Position numbers and translations under genes: made by a program | Shown: positions 1 to 7,682 of the stretch, piece by piece | Layout: every line of letters begins with the position of its first letter | Numbering within the stretch: position 1 is the first letter of the stretch | Assembly (NCBI RefSeq): GCF_937920395.1 | Contig: NZ_CALEVF010000368.1 | Location: 1-11,821, forward strand | Direction of reading: 5' to 3' | DNA: 11,821 nucleotides | Origin: an uncultured Clostridium sp. | GTDB taxonomy: Bacteria; Bacillota; Clostridia; Clostridiales; Clostridiaceae | The notes under the pieces: generated by a model | What the model was told of the DNA's origin: nothing | Databases searched by the model: none | Seen by the model: only the letters and a program-made list of their open reading frames with translations

Positions 1-1770
1 TATATCTAAACTATTATTTATTTCTTTAGCAAGTATTTTAGCAACTCTGTATTCATTATGATATTCATTTTTAATATATTCCAATTGAGAGTTTATAATT
101 GTTTTTCCTGCTTTTAAACGGTCATAAGTAGAATTTAGATGAACTGCTATACAATAATAAAAGTTTTCTTTTAAATTTTCTATATAACTTTTAGCTATGT
201 TAGTTACATTTTCAACAACCCTTAATACTTTTTCATCAACTATATTCTTTAGCTCTTCTTTAGAGAAAAAGGTATTTGACTCTATATTTTTAGCAAATCT
301 ATTTAAATCAAATTTCATTTTATTCCATATAATTTTATTTATTTCCTTTTTATTAAGTCCTTGTTTTTCAAGGTGATAATATTTTTCTTGTATATTACTA
401 TATATTTCATCAGGCAATATATATCTATCATCTCTTAATTTTTGGGAACTTACATTTCCGGGATTAACAACTAAATCATCATTACATATATCATCTGTTA
501 TTGAATTCCTGCTTGCAACGCTGAGTATTCCCAGAGGTACATGATCTGGTAAATCTGTTATTTCAATAACAACGGCTAAGTCATTGCTCAGTGAATTAAG
601 GAAACCTCTCGCGCAGGCTACTTGAATATCACTTCTTAACTGGCCTATATTACCTGGGCAATCATATAATAGCAATGATCTAATAACATAAAATTTAATA
701 GTAAGTTCTTTTCCAACTCTTTGAGCCTCTTGAGAAAAGAAATTTTCAATTAATATGTATCTTTCAGTAATTGGCCTATCATTAATTGAGGGGAGAGCAA
801 TTATCATTGGAATCCTTCTTCTAAAAGTTAATAATAAAGAGGATTCTGGATCCTCTGTAGTTGCTGCAGTTATCATAACATTTGCCGTTCTACTATTTTC
901 TGTTTCGCCTAGTCTTCTATATTTCCCCTTATCTAGCAAATGAAATAATATTTCTTGACCTTCATTAGGTAACCTATGCACTTCATCTAAAAATAATATA
1001 CCGCCATTAGCTTTTTCTACTATGCCGATTTTATCAGTATTTGCACCAGTGAACGCACCTTTTACATATCCAAATAATTGAGATAGAAGTAATTGGGGAT
1101 TCTCTGCATAATCTGCACAATTAAATACTATAAAAGGAGCATTCTTATTAAAATTAGAGGAATTAATTGCAAACTTATACATAGCTTCTGCAAAAAAACT
1201 TTTTCCTACTCCAGACGGCCCAAGTATTAGTGTATGGAGTCCATGTGGTGGATATAAAATTGCGGCTTCTGCTTGCCTTACTTGATTCCGGAGTGATCCA
1301 TGATATCCTATAATCTCTCTTAAATTATTAGTTTTAGCTTTTTTATATAAATCTTTTCCAGTAGCTACTTTATTGTTGGTTACATTTTCTACAACGTCTA
1401 CAATAACATCTTCAACAACATTTTTATCGTTATCTACATTATTGCTCGAAACCAATAAATCAATTTGTCGTCTTATTTGAGTGACGGAGTACCTGGAGAT
1501 ATCATATCCAATGTCCAAAAGTTTTTTACTTAACATATTATCTGATATTGGTTTTTCAGGTGATAATAGTTTTTCGTCAGTAATAATTTTTTTTATATCA
1601 TTACGTAAAAGTTCATCTCGCCTTTGGTTAGAATTAGGTATATTTTTTTCTTTCCTTAATTGAGTTATATATGCTCTAGTAGTGTTTACTTTTTTTGCAA
1701 TATCCTTATCAGTTAAGGGTATCTTTTTATTTTCAGTTTCAATTAGTTCAAGTATTGTATTTTCAATCAC
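1..1770 (-). CDS. LevR-type sigma-54-dependent transcriptional activator, C-terminus cut by window edge
   Basis: The reverse strand is open from a GTG at 1770-1768 to base 1 (590 codons) and continues outside the window. GGAGG at 1783-1779 lies 8 nt before the GTG. Residues 18-51 and 73-105 each look like a helix-turn-helix. An AAA+ domain follows with Walker A GPSGVGKS (184-191), the sigma-54 contact motif GAFTGA (238-243) and Walker B ILFLDE (about 258-263). From about 470 a PTS regulation domain begins, with a PRD-type histidine at H544. Family knowledge: such proteins use ATP to open sigma-54 promoters, usually of a neighbouring mannose/fructose-type PTS operon, and are controlled by phosphorylation of PRD histidines and EII-like domains. 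Those later domains and the target operon would lie to the left. I saw no convincing -24/-12 promoter in this window. The family call is strong; the substrate is unknown. Confidence 0.92.
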   Translation of the reverse strand, partial: MIENTILELIETENKKIPLTDKDIAKKVNTTRAYITQLRKEKNIPNSNQRRDELLRNDIKKIITDEKLLSPEKPISDNMLSKKLLDIGYDISRYSVTQIRRQIDLLVSSNNVDNDKNVVEDVIVDVVENVTNNKVATGKDLYKKAKTNNLREIIGYHGSLRNQVRQAEAAILYPPHGLHTLILGPSGVGKSFFAEAMYKFAINSSNFNKNAPFIVFNCADYAENPQLLLSQLFGYVKGAFTGANTDKIGIVEKANGGILFLDEVHRLPNEGQEILFHLLDKGKYRRLGETENSRTANVMITAATTEDPESSLLLTFRRRIPMIIALPSINDRPITERYILIENFFSQEAQRVGKELTIKFYVIRSLLLYDCPGNIGQLRSDIQVACARGFLNSLSNDLAVVIEITDLPDHVPLGILSVASRNSITDDICNDDLVVNPGNVSSQKLRDDRYILPDEIYSNIQEKYYHLEKQGLNKKEINKIIWNKMKFDLNRFAKNIESNTFFSKEELKNIVDEKVLRVVENVTNIAKSYIENLKENFYYCIAVHLNSTYDRLKAGKTIINSQLEYIKNEYHNEYRVAKILAKEINNSLDI

Positions 1771-1810
1771 AATGTATACCTCCAATAAACCACTTATTCC
1801 TATTATGTTA

Positions 1811-1839
1811 ATTGTATTCGATTTCTGATATCGTTTCAA
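1811..1839 (-). promoter_or_regulatory. Sigma-A promoter of the LevR-type activator
   Basis: On the minus strand TTGAAA (1839-1834) is followed after exactly 17 nt by TACAAT (1816-1811). This is close to the vegetative consensus and lies about 40 nt upstream of the GTG start. It suggests housekeeping transcription of the activator itself. Confidence 0.7.
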
Positions 1840-1942
1840 TATAAAAAAATGTTATTGATATAATATAATTACATTTATTCAATAAATTGATGATAATAAT
1901 GTAGTATGATTTTTCTATTCATATAATGTTATTAAAAAACAC

Positions 1943-1971
1943 ATGACTTTTACATAGTTTAATGCTATATT
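1943..1971 (+). promoter_or_regulatory. Possible promoter of the small coiled-coil gene
   Basis: ATGACT (1943-1948), 17 nt, TATATT (1966-1971), about 30 nt before the start at 2002. The -10 is good and the -35 is weak, so this is tentative. The 231-nt divergent spacer holds nothing else I can name. Confidence 0.35.
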
Positions 1972-2001
1972 TTATTAAAGATAATTTAAGGAGGAGTTGT
2001 A

Positions 2002-2259
2002 ATGTTTGTTGATAACGATAAAGACAATAAAATACATGATTTAGAATATGAACTAAAAGAAATGAAATTACAATATGAATTAATGAAATGCAACTCAAAT
2101 AAGGAGCTTAAAGAATATCAAAATAGAAACAAAATATTAAGTTCAAAGCTTTTAACTAGAGATGAAAAAATTATTATATTAGAATCTAATAGGGATACAA
2201 CGGAGTTATACATAAAGTACCTAGAAAAAGAAGCATCATCTAATGAGAGAGTTTCATAG
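2002..2259 (+). CDS. Small charged coiled-coil protein of unknown function
   Basis: 85 residues starting with ATG, with GGAGGAG at 1990-1996 giving ideal spacing. The protein is rich in Lys, Glu, Asn and Leu. From about residue 9 to 78 it has heptad-like hydrophobic spacing with no proline or glycine, so a long helix or coiled coil is likely. There is no signal peptide or membrane segment, and one cysteine (about residue 30). I do not recognise a family. It is followed after 58 nt, without a visible terminator, by the glycosyltransferase gene, so co-transcription is possible but not required. Confidence 0.7.
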   Translation: MFVDNDKDNKIHDLEYELKEMKLQYELMKCNSNKELKEYQNRNKILSSKLLTRDEKIIILESNRDTTELYIKYLEKEASSNERVS

Positions 2260-2317
2260 GAGTTATTATTGGTATTTTACTAAGAGTAAGTCATTCTTTG
2301 TGTGATAGGAGGACTTT

Positions 2318-3037
2318 ATGCAGAGATTAAAAAAAGGTATGTTAAAATTTATCATATTTATATTTATAGTTTTTAGTATTAGCTGGTTTGGCTTAAAGTA
2401 TTATTTTAGTCATGTTAACAGAATTACAGATAAGGTACGTAGTGATGTGCTCACTGAGGTGAAAGCACATAATAGTCAATTATTATTGTACAACGATATA
2501 CCGCAGATGTATAGAAAGGCCATTGTATCAACAGAAGATCGAAGCTTTTTTACAAACAAAGGGTTGGATGTCAGAGGAATCACACGGGCAGTGTTTGTGA
2601 ATGTTAAAAGTGGACAAGCGATTCAAGGCGGGTCTACAATTACGCAACAGTTAATTCATAACACTATTTCACGGGATACATCAAAATCCCTAATGTGGAA
2701 ATTACATGAGAGTGTCTATGCAATTGGTCTGTATGATACGATGAATAAGGAAGAAACATTTGCTTTTTATACCAACATCATTTACTTTGGGCATGGGGCT
2801 TACGGATTGTATCAAGCATCGCAGACTTACTTTGGAAAAGCTCCATCTGAGTTAAACGCAGGAGAACTGACCATGCTTGCCGGTCTTCCGAATGCTCCAA
2901 GTGTTTATGATCCATATAAAAACAGAACACTTGCAATAGAAAGGCAACATATTGTAATTGGAAATATGGTTAAAAACGGTGTTATTAGTGAATTTCAGGC
3001 TAAGCAGATTACTAGTCAACCAATTGTACTTAAGTAA
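2318..3037 (+). CDS. mtgA: Monofunctional peptidoglycan glycosyltransferase (GT51)
   Basis: 239 residues with an AGGAGG about 6 nt before the ATG. Residues 9-29 form one membrane anchor. The GT51 motifs follow in order: STEDRSFF (71-78) with the presumed catalytic Glu73, QGGSTITQQL (103-112), KLHES (128-132) with the second conserved Glu131, and YFGHGAYGLYQAS (156-168) followed by YFGKAPSELN (171-180). There is no transpeptidase domain, and the length fits monofunctional enzymes. The family polymerises lipid II into glycan strands on the outer face of the membrane. It stands apart from any division or elongation cluster. Two hairpins follow directly. Family assignment is firm; its importance relative to class A PBPs cannot be told from here. 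Confidence 0.93.
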   Translation: MQRLKKGMLKFIIFIFIVFSISWFGLKYYFSHVNRITDKVRSDVLTEVKAHNSQLLLYNDIPQMYRKAIVSTEDRSFFTNKGLDVRGITRAVFVNVKSGQAIQGGSTITQQLIHNTISRDTSKSLMWKLHESVYAIGLYDTMNKEETFAFYTNIIYFGHGAYGLYQASQTYFGKAPSELNAGELTMLAGLPNAPSVYDPYKNRTLAIERQHIVIGNMVKNGVISEFQAKQITSQPIVLK

Positions 3038-3050
3038 ACAAAAAAATAAA

Positions 3051-3075
3051 AAAACATCTAATATTTAGATGTTTT
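3051..3075 (+). terminator. Hairpin just after mtgA
   Basis: An 11-bp perfect stem (3051-3061 with 3065-3075) and a 3-nt loop. The 3' arm ends in TTTT and is preceded by an A-rich stretch, so it could end transcription from either direction. It lies 13 nt after the mtgA stop. Confidence 0.6.
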
Positions 3076-3087
3076 CTAAAGGTTTAA

Positions 3088-3120
3088 AGTGATGGAATAA
3101 ATAATTCCATCACTCTTTGT
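3088..3120 (+). terminator. Second hairpin between convergent genes
   Basis: An 11-bp perfect stem (3088-3098 with 3104-3114) with a 5-nt loop, then CTTTGT. It sits between the end of mtgA and the end of the small minus-strand gene at 3126, so it may insulate both. The T-tract is weak on either strand. Confidence 0.5.
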
Positions 3121-3125
3121 ATGTA

Positions 3126-3290
3126 TTATTTATTAAATAATACGTTGCCAAAGTGCATGTTAGTTACCTTATTTTCTATCTCTATTCCTTCACATTCCAT
3201 CTTTAGTAATGTCATTTCTTTAGTGAATTCTATTAGTGCAAGTGTTATTAACACAATACCTATAAATCCTATTATTATATCTGATCCCAT
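3126..3290 (-). CDS. Small single-span membrane protein, 54 residues
   Basis: The minus strand encodes a 54-residue frame starting with ATG at 3290-3288 and ending with TAA at 3128-3126. Residues 4-20 (DIIIGFIGIVLITLALI) form one clear transmembrane helix. A charged tail of about 34 residues follows with one cysteine. AGGAG at 3307-3303 is 12 nt before this ATG. A second in-frame ATG at 3302-3300 would add four residues but sits directly against the AGGAG, which is too close. A TATAAT lies upstream at 3344-3339, with a poor -35. I do not recognise the family. The clean ribosome binding site, the membrane helix and the convergent hairpin make a real gene likely. Confidence 0.55.
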   Translation of the reverse strand: MGSDIIIGFIGIVLITLALIEFTKEMTLLKMECEGIEIENKVTNMHFGNVLFNK

Positions 3291-3338
3291 AATTTTTTTC
3301 ATCTCCTAAAACAACTCATAATTTCAATCTATGGCAAA

Positions 3339-3344
3339 ATTATA
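3339..3344 (-). promoter_or_regulatory. Probable -10 box for the 54-residue membrane protein
   Basis: A perfect TATAAT on the minus strand about 49 nt upstream of the start codon. The best -35 at a tolerable spacing is TTGCTT (18 nt), so the promoter is only partly convincing. Confidence 0.35.
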
Positions 3345-3556
3345 CTATGATATATAGGGGACAAGCAACTTCCAAAATAGGCGCATAATACGTTTACTTA
3401 TGTAAAATCATTTGAAATGATATTAATTGCTCCCATAAACTTATACTATTAGGAAATTTTTATATTTTAGTCGCAGTTAATATTATGTTAATATTAGTAA
3501 TATATAATAAAGAGTATAATATAGAAGAAAGAAGTCTATTGGATGCTGATTCTTAA
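3345..3556. other. AT-rich intergenic stretch with two abutting palindromes
   Basis: No gene is seen here. Two inverted repeats touch: TTTAC-TTAT-GTAAA at 3393-3406 and ATCATTT-G-AAATGAT at 3407-3421. TATAAT sequences occur at 3503-3508 and 3515-3520, but no good -35 lies at 16-18 nt. A promoter for the downstream dnaK cassette may lie in this region, but I cannot place it. Confidence 0.4.
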
Positions 3557-3802
3557 AAATATTGTAAAAGAATATACAGCAGGACATTTTTCCTTGTTTT
3601 TAATGCACAAACACTTATTGTAGGTCTTATTTCTGATATAATAGGGTTCTGCATCATTTGTGTCTTAAGCATTTTCAAACTGCATGTCGCTTCCATACTG
3701 GTTATTGTTATCATCAGCATGGGAAATCACTTTATGGCAGGTCTTATTCCTTACATAATTGCAGCAAAGGAAGATTATTTTATCACATTAAAAAGTGATT
3801 AA
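3557..3802 (+). pseudogene. Remnant of a multi-span membrane protein gene (C-terminal tail)
   Basis: After a TAA at 3554-3556 the frame is open for 81 codons to a TAA at 3800-3802. There is no ATG near its beginning and no ribosome binding site. The translated tail has two strongly hydrophobic helices, roughly TLIVGLISDIIGFCIICVLS and HVASILVIVIISM, and then GLIPYIIAAKED before a short polar end. This composition is what a transporter's last two helices look like and is unlikely by chance in an AT-rich spacer. A short frame upstream (ATG at 3543) runs into it in another register, which is compatible with decay by deletion or frameshift. I cannot name the family; an alternative is a small protein with a non-standard start. 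Confidence 0.45.
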
Positions 3803-3872
3803 TGAATATAAAGATTTATCGAAACCATACGTTATTGAAAGAAAATATTTTTAATATAAAGGAGAGAACATT

Positions 3873-5660
3873 ATGTCTAAAGTAATAGGTATTGATTTAG
3901 GTACAACAAATTCTTGCGTTGCGGTAATGGAAGGTGGGGAGGCTGTCATAATTCCTAATGCAGAGGGTGGTCGCACAACTCCATCTATAGTTGCATTTTC
4001 TAAAACTGGTGAGAGGCTAATAGGTGACCCTGCAAAACATCAGATAGTTACTAATCATGAGCGTACAATAAGTTCCATCAAGCGTGAAATGGGTAGCGAC
4101 TATAGGGCTAATATTGATGGAAAAAAATATTCACCACAAGAACTTTCTGCAATGATACTTCAAAAACTTAAAACAGATGCAGAAAGTTATCTTGGCGAAA
4201 CTGTAAGTGATGCTGTAATTACCGTACCTGCATATTTCACAGATGCACAAAGGCAAGCAACTAAAGATGCGGGTAAAATTGCTGGATTAAATGTACAACG
4301 AATTATTAACGAGCCTACAGCGGCTGCAGTTGCTTATGGTGTAGATAAAGAAACACCTCAAAAGGTCATGGTGTACGATTTTGGAGGAGGCACATTTGAT
4401 GTGTCTATACTTGATATCAATAATGGAGTTATTGAAGTACTTGCGACTGCAGGAAATAATCGGTTAGGCGGCGATGATTTTGATAGCTGCGTGGTTGATT
4501 ATCTTGCAAGCGAATTTAAAAAGGAAAACCATTTTAATCTTAAAAAAGATCCTACGGCTATGCAACGAGTAAAGGAAGCTGCAGAGATAGCAAAAGTTGA
4601 ACTTAGCGGTATGACATCAACTGAGGTGAATCTTCCCTTTATTACATCGATTAAGTCAAGCCCAGTACATATGAATATTACACTTACAAGGGCAAAATTT
4701 GATGAGCTTACAATGCAACTAGTAGAGGCAACAATGGATCCGATGCATCAGGCAATGAATGATTCTGGTCTCAATATATCAGAAATCAGTAAGGTTTTAC
4801 TTGTGGGAGGATCCAGCCGTATACCAGCAGTGCAAGAGAGCGTTAAAAAGTTCATAGGCAAAGATCCATTTAAAGGTATTAATCCAGATGAATGTGTTGC
4901 AATGGGTGCTGCTTTTCAAGCAGGAGTGCTTGTAGGTGTTGTAAAAGGATTGTTACTTTTAGACGTAACACCACTTTCCCTAGGTATTGAAACTATGGGT
5001 GGAGTTTTTTCAAGAATTATTGATCGTAACACAACGCTTCCAATAAAAAAGAGTCAAATTTTCACTACAAGTGGTAATTTTCAAACATCTGTTGAAATTC
5101 ATGTTTTACAGGGTGAACGTGAAATGGCAAAGAGCAACAAAACATTAGGTAAATTTAAATTAAAAGGTATTCGTCGTGCACCAAGAGGTGTTCCACAAAT
5201 TGAGGTATCATTTAGTATAGATGCAAATGGTATTGTAAATGTATCTGCAAAAGATTTGGGAACTGGAAAAGAACAAAATATTAATATTACTGCTACCTCA
5301 AACCTTAGTCAGTCCGAAATTGATCAAGCTATTCTTGATGCAAAGAAGTTCTCGGTTGAGGATACAAAAAATAAAGAAGAAGCCACAATAAAAGATCAAG
5401 TGGAACAGGTAATTTATAAGGCATCGACACTTATGAAAAAGCTCGATAAAAATGACAGTTCAGTACTTAAAGAATCTGTTAAAAATACTAAAAAAGTATT
5501 AAAGAGCAAAGATAAAACACAAATGGTTGAAGCCTGTAATGATTTATCCAAAGTGGTAGAGGAAATGGAACAGAAACTTCCACATGATGATATTTCAAAT
5601 ACCACAAGTAATAATGAAGACAATAAAGATAATAAAAACAATGAGGATAATGAAAAATAA
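3873..5660 (+). CDS. DnaK/Hsp70 paralogue, first gene of an accessory chaperone cassette
   Basis: 595 residues, slightly shorter than usual DnaK (about 610-640). AAGGAGAG lies about 7 nt before the ATG. The nucleotide-binding domain (about 1-355) is intact: GIDLGTTNS (6-14), Lys70, DFGGGTFD (169-176) and [11 protein letters not shown] (310-320). It lacks the Gram-negative insertion after residue 75. The linker [12 protein letters not shown] (358-369) is close to the standard [13 protein letters not shown] beta substrate-binding domain follows (about 367-475), with LQGERE and [10 protein letters not shown], then a helical lid (about 478-570). The tail (577-595) is Asn/Asp/Glu/Lys-rich and has no EEVD-like end. 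The family folds client proteins through ATP cycles stimulated by J-proteins; one is encoded two genes downstream. No CIRCE repeat (TTAGCACTC-N9-GAGTGCTAA) or adjacent grpE/hrcA is present, so this is probably not the housekeeping copy. Confidence 0.95.
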   Translation: MSKVIGIDLGTTNSCVAVMEGGEAVIIPNAEGGRTTPSIVAFSKTGERLIGDPAKHQIVTNHERTISSIKREMGSDYRANIDGKKYSPQELSAMILQKLKTDAESYLGETVSDAVITVPAYFTDAQRQATKDAGKIAGLNVQRIINEPTAAAVAYGVDKETPQKVMVYDFGGGTFDVSILDINNGVIEVLATAGNNRLGGDDFDSCVVDYLASEFKKENHFNLKKDPTAMQRVKEAAEIAKVELSGMTSTEVNLPFITSIKSSPVHMNITLTRAKFDELTMQLVEATMDPMHQAMNDSGLNISEISKVLLVGGSSRIPAVQESVKKFIGKDPFKGINPDECVAMGAAFQAGVLVGVVKGLLLLDVTPLSLGIETMGGVFSRIIDRNTTLPIKKSQIFTTSGNFQTSVEIHVLQGEREMAKSNKTLGKFKLKGIRRAPRGVPQIEVSFSIDANGIVNVSAKDLGTGKEQNINITATSNLSQSEIDQAILDAKKFSVEDTKNKEEATIKDQVEQVIYKASTLMKKLDKNDSSVLKESVKNTKKVLKSKDKTQMVEACNDLSKVVEEMEQKLPHDDISNTTSNNEDNKDNKNNEDNEK

Positions 5661-5700
5661 TAGTTGTAGGTGAAGTATATAAATAAGGCGGTTGAATAGT

Positions 5701-6519
5701 ATGTTTGGTTATGTAGTGGTAAATGTGGATAAGGTAACACTTGAAGAAAAAAATCGATATAGAGCCTTTTATTGTGGATTATGTAAGACTCTAGGAACAC
5801 GTCACGGAATAATAAGCCGTTTCACACTTACTTATGACATGACTTTTCTTGTCTTATTTCTTTCTGCACTTTATAAGAAAGATATTGTAATGCAAACTGA
5901 GTCTTGCATCATTCATCCTTTGAAGCCACATAAATATTGCATGAATGAAATAGTAGAGTATGGCGCTGACATGAATATTGTACTTGCCTATTACAAGTTT
6001 CTTGACGATTGGACAGATGATAAGAATATATTATCACTCAGCGCTGCAAAACTGTTTGAACGTCAATATAAGCGAATTGAAGGGCAATATCCAAATCAAT
6101 GCAAGGTAATTAGCAAATGTCTTTGTGAGCTTTATGAAGTAGAAAAATCAGGAGAGACTAACCCAGACGTTCCTGCAAATTGTTTTGGGGAACTGATGGG
6201 CGAAATTTTTGTTTTAAGAGAAGATGAATATGCTAAAGAATTACGAGCATTTGGAACATCGCTAGGTAAGTTTATTTATATAATGGATGGTTGTATGGAT
6301 TTAAAGTCTGATATAAAAAATGAGCGATATAATCCGATGATTATGTCATCATCTGAAAACTTTTATGACATTCTAAATCTGCTTATGTCTGACTGCATCG
6401 AAAATTATAAAAAGTTGCCAATTAGTCAAGATAAGGGATTGATTGAAAATATTCTATATTCAGGTGTTTGGACAAAGTATGAAGCAGAAAAAAACAAGAC
6501 AAAAGGGGTGCACAAATAA
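5701..6519 (+). CDS. DUF5685-type protein of the Hsp70 cassette, function unknown
   Basis: 272 residues. I chose the ATG at 5701, because AAGGCGG at 5685-5691 is 9 nt upstream and MFGYV is the usual family beginning. An in-frame TTG at 5692 would touch the ribosome binding site. Visible motifs: AFYCGLC (22-28), C69 and C80 around [27 protein letters not shown] (92-107), and [20 protein letters not shown] (192-211). The protein is largely helical with no signal peptide. From memory these match the uncharacterised DUF5685 family of Clostridia. The four cysteines could bind a metal. The two Asp-rich motifs resemble those of all-helical isoprenoid-synthase folds, which is inference only. The stop overlaps the ATG of the J-protein by one base, implying translational coupling and a shared task with the Hsp70 system. 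Confidence 0.85.
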   Translation: MFGYVVVNVDKVTLEEKNRYRAFYCGLCKTLGTRHGIISRFTLTYDMTFLVLFLSALYKKDIVMQTESCIIHPLKPHKYCMNEIVEYGADMNIVLAYYKFLDDWTDDKNILSLSAAKLFERQYKRIEGQYPNQCKVISKCLCELYEVEKSGETNPDVPANCFGELMGEIFVLREDEYAKELRAFGTSLGKFIYIMDGCMDLKSDIKNERYNPMIMSSSENFYDILNLLMSDCIENYKKLPISQDKGLIENILYSGVWTKYEAEKNKTKGVHK

Positions 6520-7184
6520 TGATATCTGATCCTTACGAAGTGCTTGGTGTTTCTTCAACTGATTCGAAGGAAGAAATTACTAAAGCTTATCGCAAACTAG
6601 CGAAAAAATACCATCCAGACTTGAATCAAGGAGATGCTAATGCTACAAGAAAAATGAGTGAGATTAACGCTGCTTATGAACAGATAAAAAGAGGGAAAGC
6701 TTCTCCTAATAGTTCTGGAGGAGCTTCTAGTGATCAAAGTTCATATGGTAATGGTAACAGTTCTTATGGAGGAGAGAACCCATTTAAAGATTTCAACCCT
6801 TTTGAAGGGTTTGGTTCTTTCAATGGTGGTCAAAATCGAAGACATGAATATTCCGAATTTGATTCGGTTAATAGCTATTTAGATGCTGGATATTTTAATG
6901 AAGCACTCAATGTGCTTAATGATATTACAACTAGGGATGCAAAGTGGTACTATTACAGTGCAATTGTAAATTCTGGTTTAGGAAATAAAATTACAACATT
7001 AAATAATGCAAAAACAGCAGTGCAAATGGAACCAAGTAATCTTGAATATCAAAGATTGTTAAGTCAAATACAAAATGGTGGCCGTGCATATCAAAGGCAG
7101 AGCCAGGACTTCGGCATGCCAACAATTAGTTTTAATAAGATATGTTTAGCTATTTGTTTTGCAAAAATATTCTGTGGGTGCTGA
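6519..7184 (+). CDS. J-domain protein with TPR-like region and Cys-rich hydrophobic tail
   Basis: 221 residues. The ATG overlaps the previous stop (TAATG), and AAGGGG lies about 11 nt upstream. Residues 1-60 are a J domain with the HPD motif at 32-34, which stimulates Hsp70 ATPase. Residues 62-110 are a flexible Ser/Gly/Asn/Phe-rich linker comparable to DnaJ's G/F region. About 112-178 is helical and TPR-like ([15 protein letters not shown], then a [14 protein letters not shown] helix). The end, [17 protein letters not shown], is hydrophobic with four cysteines and may contact the membrane or bind metal. The DnaJ zinc finger and C-terminal beta domains are missing, so this is a class C J-protein. 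Its obvious partner is the Hsp70 encoded two genes upstream. The J domain is certain; the TPR assignment is moderate. Confidence 0.93.
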   Translation: MISDPYEVLGVSSTDSKEEITKAYRKLAKKYHPDLNQGDANATRKMSEINAAYEQIKRGKASPNSSGGASSDQSSYGNGNSSYGGENPFKDFNPFEGFGSFNGGQNRRHEYSEFDSVNSYLDAGYFNEALNVLNDITTRDAKWYYYSAIVNSGLGNKITTLNNAKTAVQMEPSNLEYQRLLSQIQNGGRAYQRQSQDFGMPTISFNKICLAICFAKIFCGC

Positions 7185-7214
7185 TTACAAAAGTATTAAA
7201 AAGGAGTGAGTGAG

Positions 7215-7625
7215 ATGGGAAATTTTAAAAATAAGTTAGCACAATTTATGTATGGAAGATATGGTACAGATCAATTGTATATGGCTTTGATTGTTCTATA
7301 TTTTGTTTTAATAATTGTCAATGCTTTTATTAGTTCTGCTATTATTGGCGTTTTGATGTCGGTTATTTTGATTTTGATTATTTTCAGAGCATTATCTCGA
7401 AATATTTACAAAAGAAAAATGGAAAATGATAAGTTTATGAAAATTTTTAAACCTATTAAAGCGAAAGGAAATTTTGAGATTCGCAGAATAAAAGAAATTA
7501 AAACACATCGTTTTCGCAAATGTCCACATTGCAAGAGGATGCTTCGTTTGAAACGAGTGAGGGGAAAGCATACAGTTAAATGTCCTAGCTGTAATAAAGA
7601 ATTTGAAATGAGAATTATAGGGTAA
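7215..7625 (+). CDS. Two-span membrane protein with C-terminal zinc ribbon, last gene of the Hsp70 cassette
   Basis: I place the start at ATG 7215, 8 nt after AAGGAG (7201-7206); a GTG at 7206 overlaps that site. This gives 136 residues. Two membrane helices (about 21-39 and 41-58) are followed by a basic stretch, RNIYKRKMENDKF, and then a zinc ribbon with CPHC at 103-106 and CPSC at 123-126. The ribbon should face the cytosol if the positive-inside rule holds. Similar membrane zinc-ribbon proteins are common in Clostridia, but no function is known to me. It lies 30 nt after the J-protein and before a strong terminator, so it belongs to the same transcript. It could tether the chaperone complex to the membrane (inference). 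Confidence 0.85.
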   Translation: MGNFKNKLAQFMYGRYGTDQLYMALIVLYFVLIIVNAFISSAIIGVLMSVILILIIFRALSRNIYKRKMENDKFMKIFKPIKAKGNFEIRRIKEIKTHRFRKCPHCKRMLRLKRVRGKHTVKCPSCNKEFEMRIIG

Positions 7626-7630
7626 GTAAA

Positions 7631-7678
7631 AAAATAAGAACCTTTTTTATATTTAATATAAAAAAGGTTCTTATTTTT
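7631..7678. terminator. Strong bidirectional terminator
   Basis: A 22-bp perfect stem (7631-7652 with 7656-7677) and a 3-nt loop, with A-rich 5' and T-rich 3' flanks. It serves both the Hsp70 cassette (plus) and the LysM-SleB gene (minus), whose stop codons flank it at 7623-7625 and 7685-7683. Confidence 0.92.
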
Positions 7679-7682
7679 AGGG

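Noticed and set aside
755..943. 62-codon plus-strand open frame
   Set aside because: It lies opposite the AAA+ domain of the sigma-54 activator, whose motifs are clearly on the minus strand; no ribosome binding site.
1481..1663. 60-codon plus-strand open frame
   Set aside because: Opposite the N-terminal DNA-binding part of the activator; no ribosome site and no recognisable protein.
3121..3309. 62-codon plus-strand open frame after mtgA
   Set aside because: It mirrors the minus-strand 54-residue membrane protein, which has AGGAG and a proper helix; the plus frame has neither.
5414..5800. 128-codon minus-strand open frame
   Set aside because: Antisense to the dnaK 3' end and the DUF5685 start, both firmly coding on the plus strand; composition is the mirror of a Lys/Asn/Asp-rich tail.
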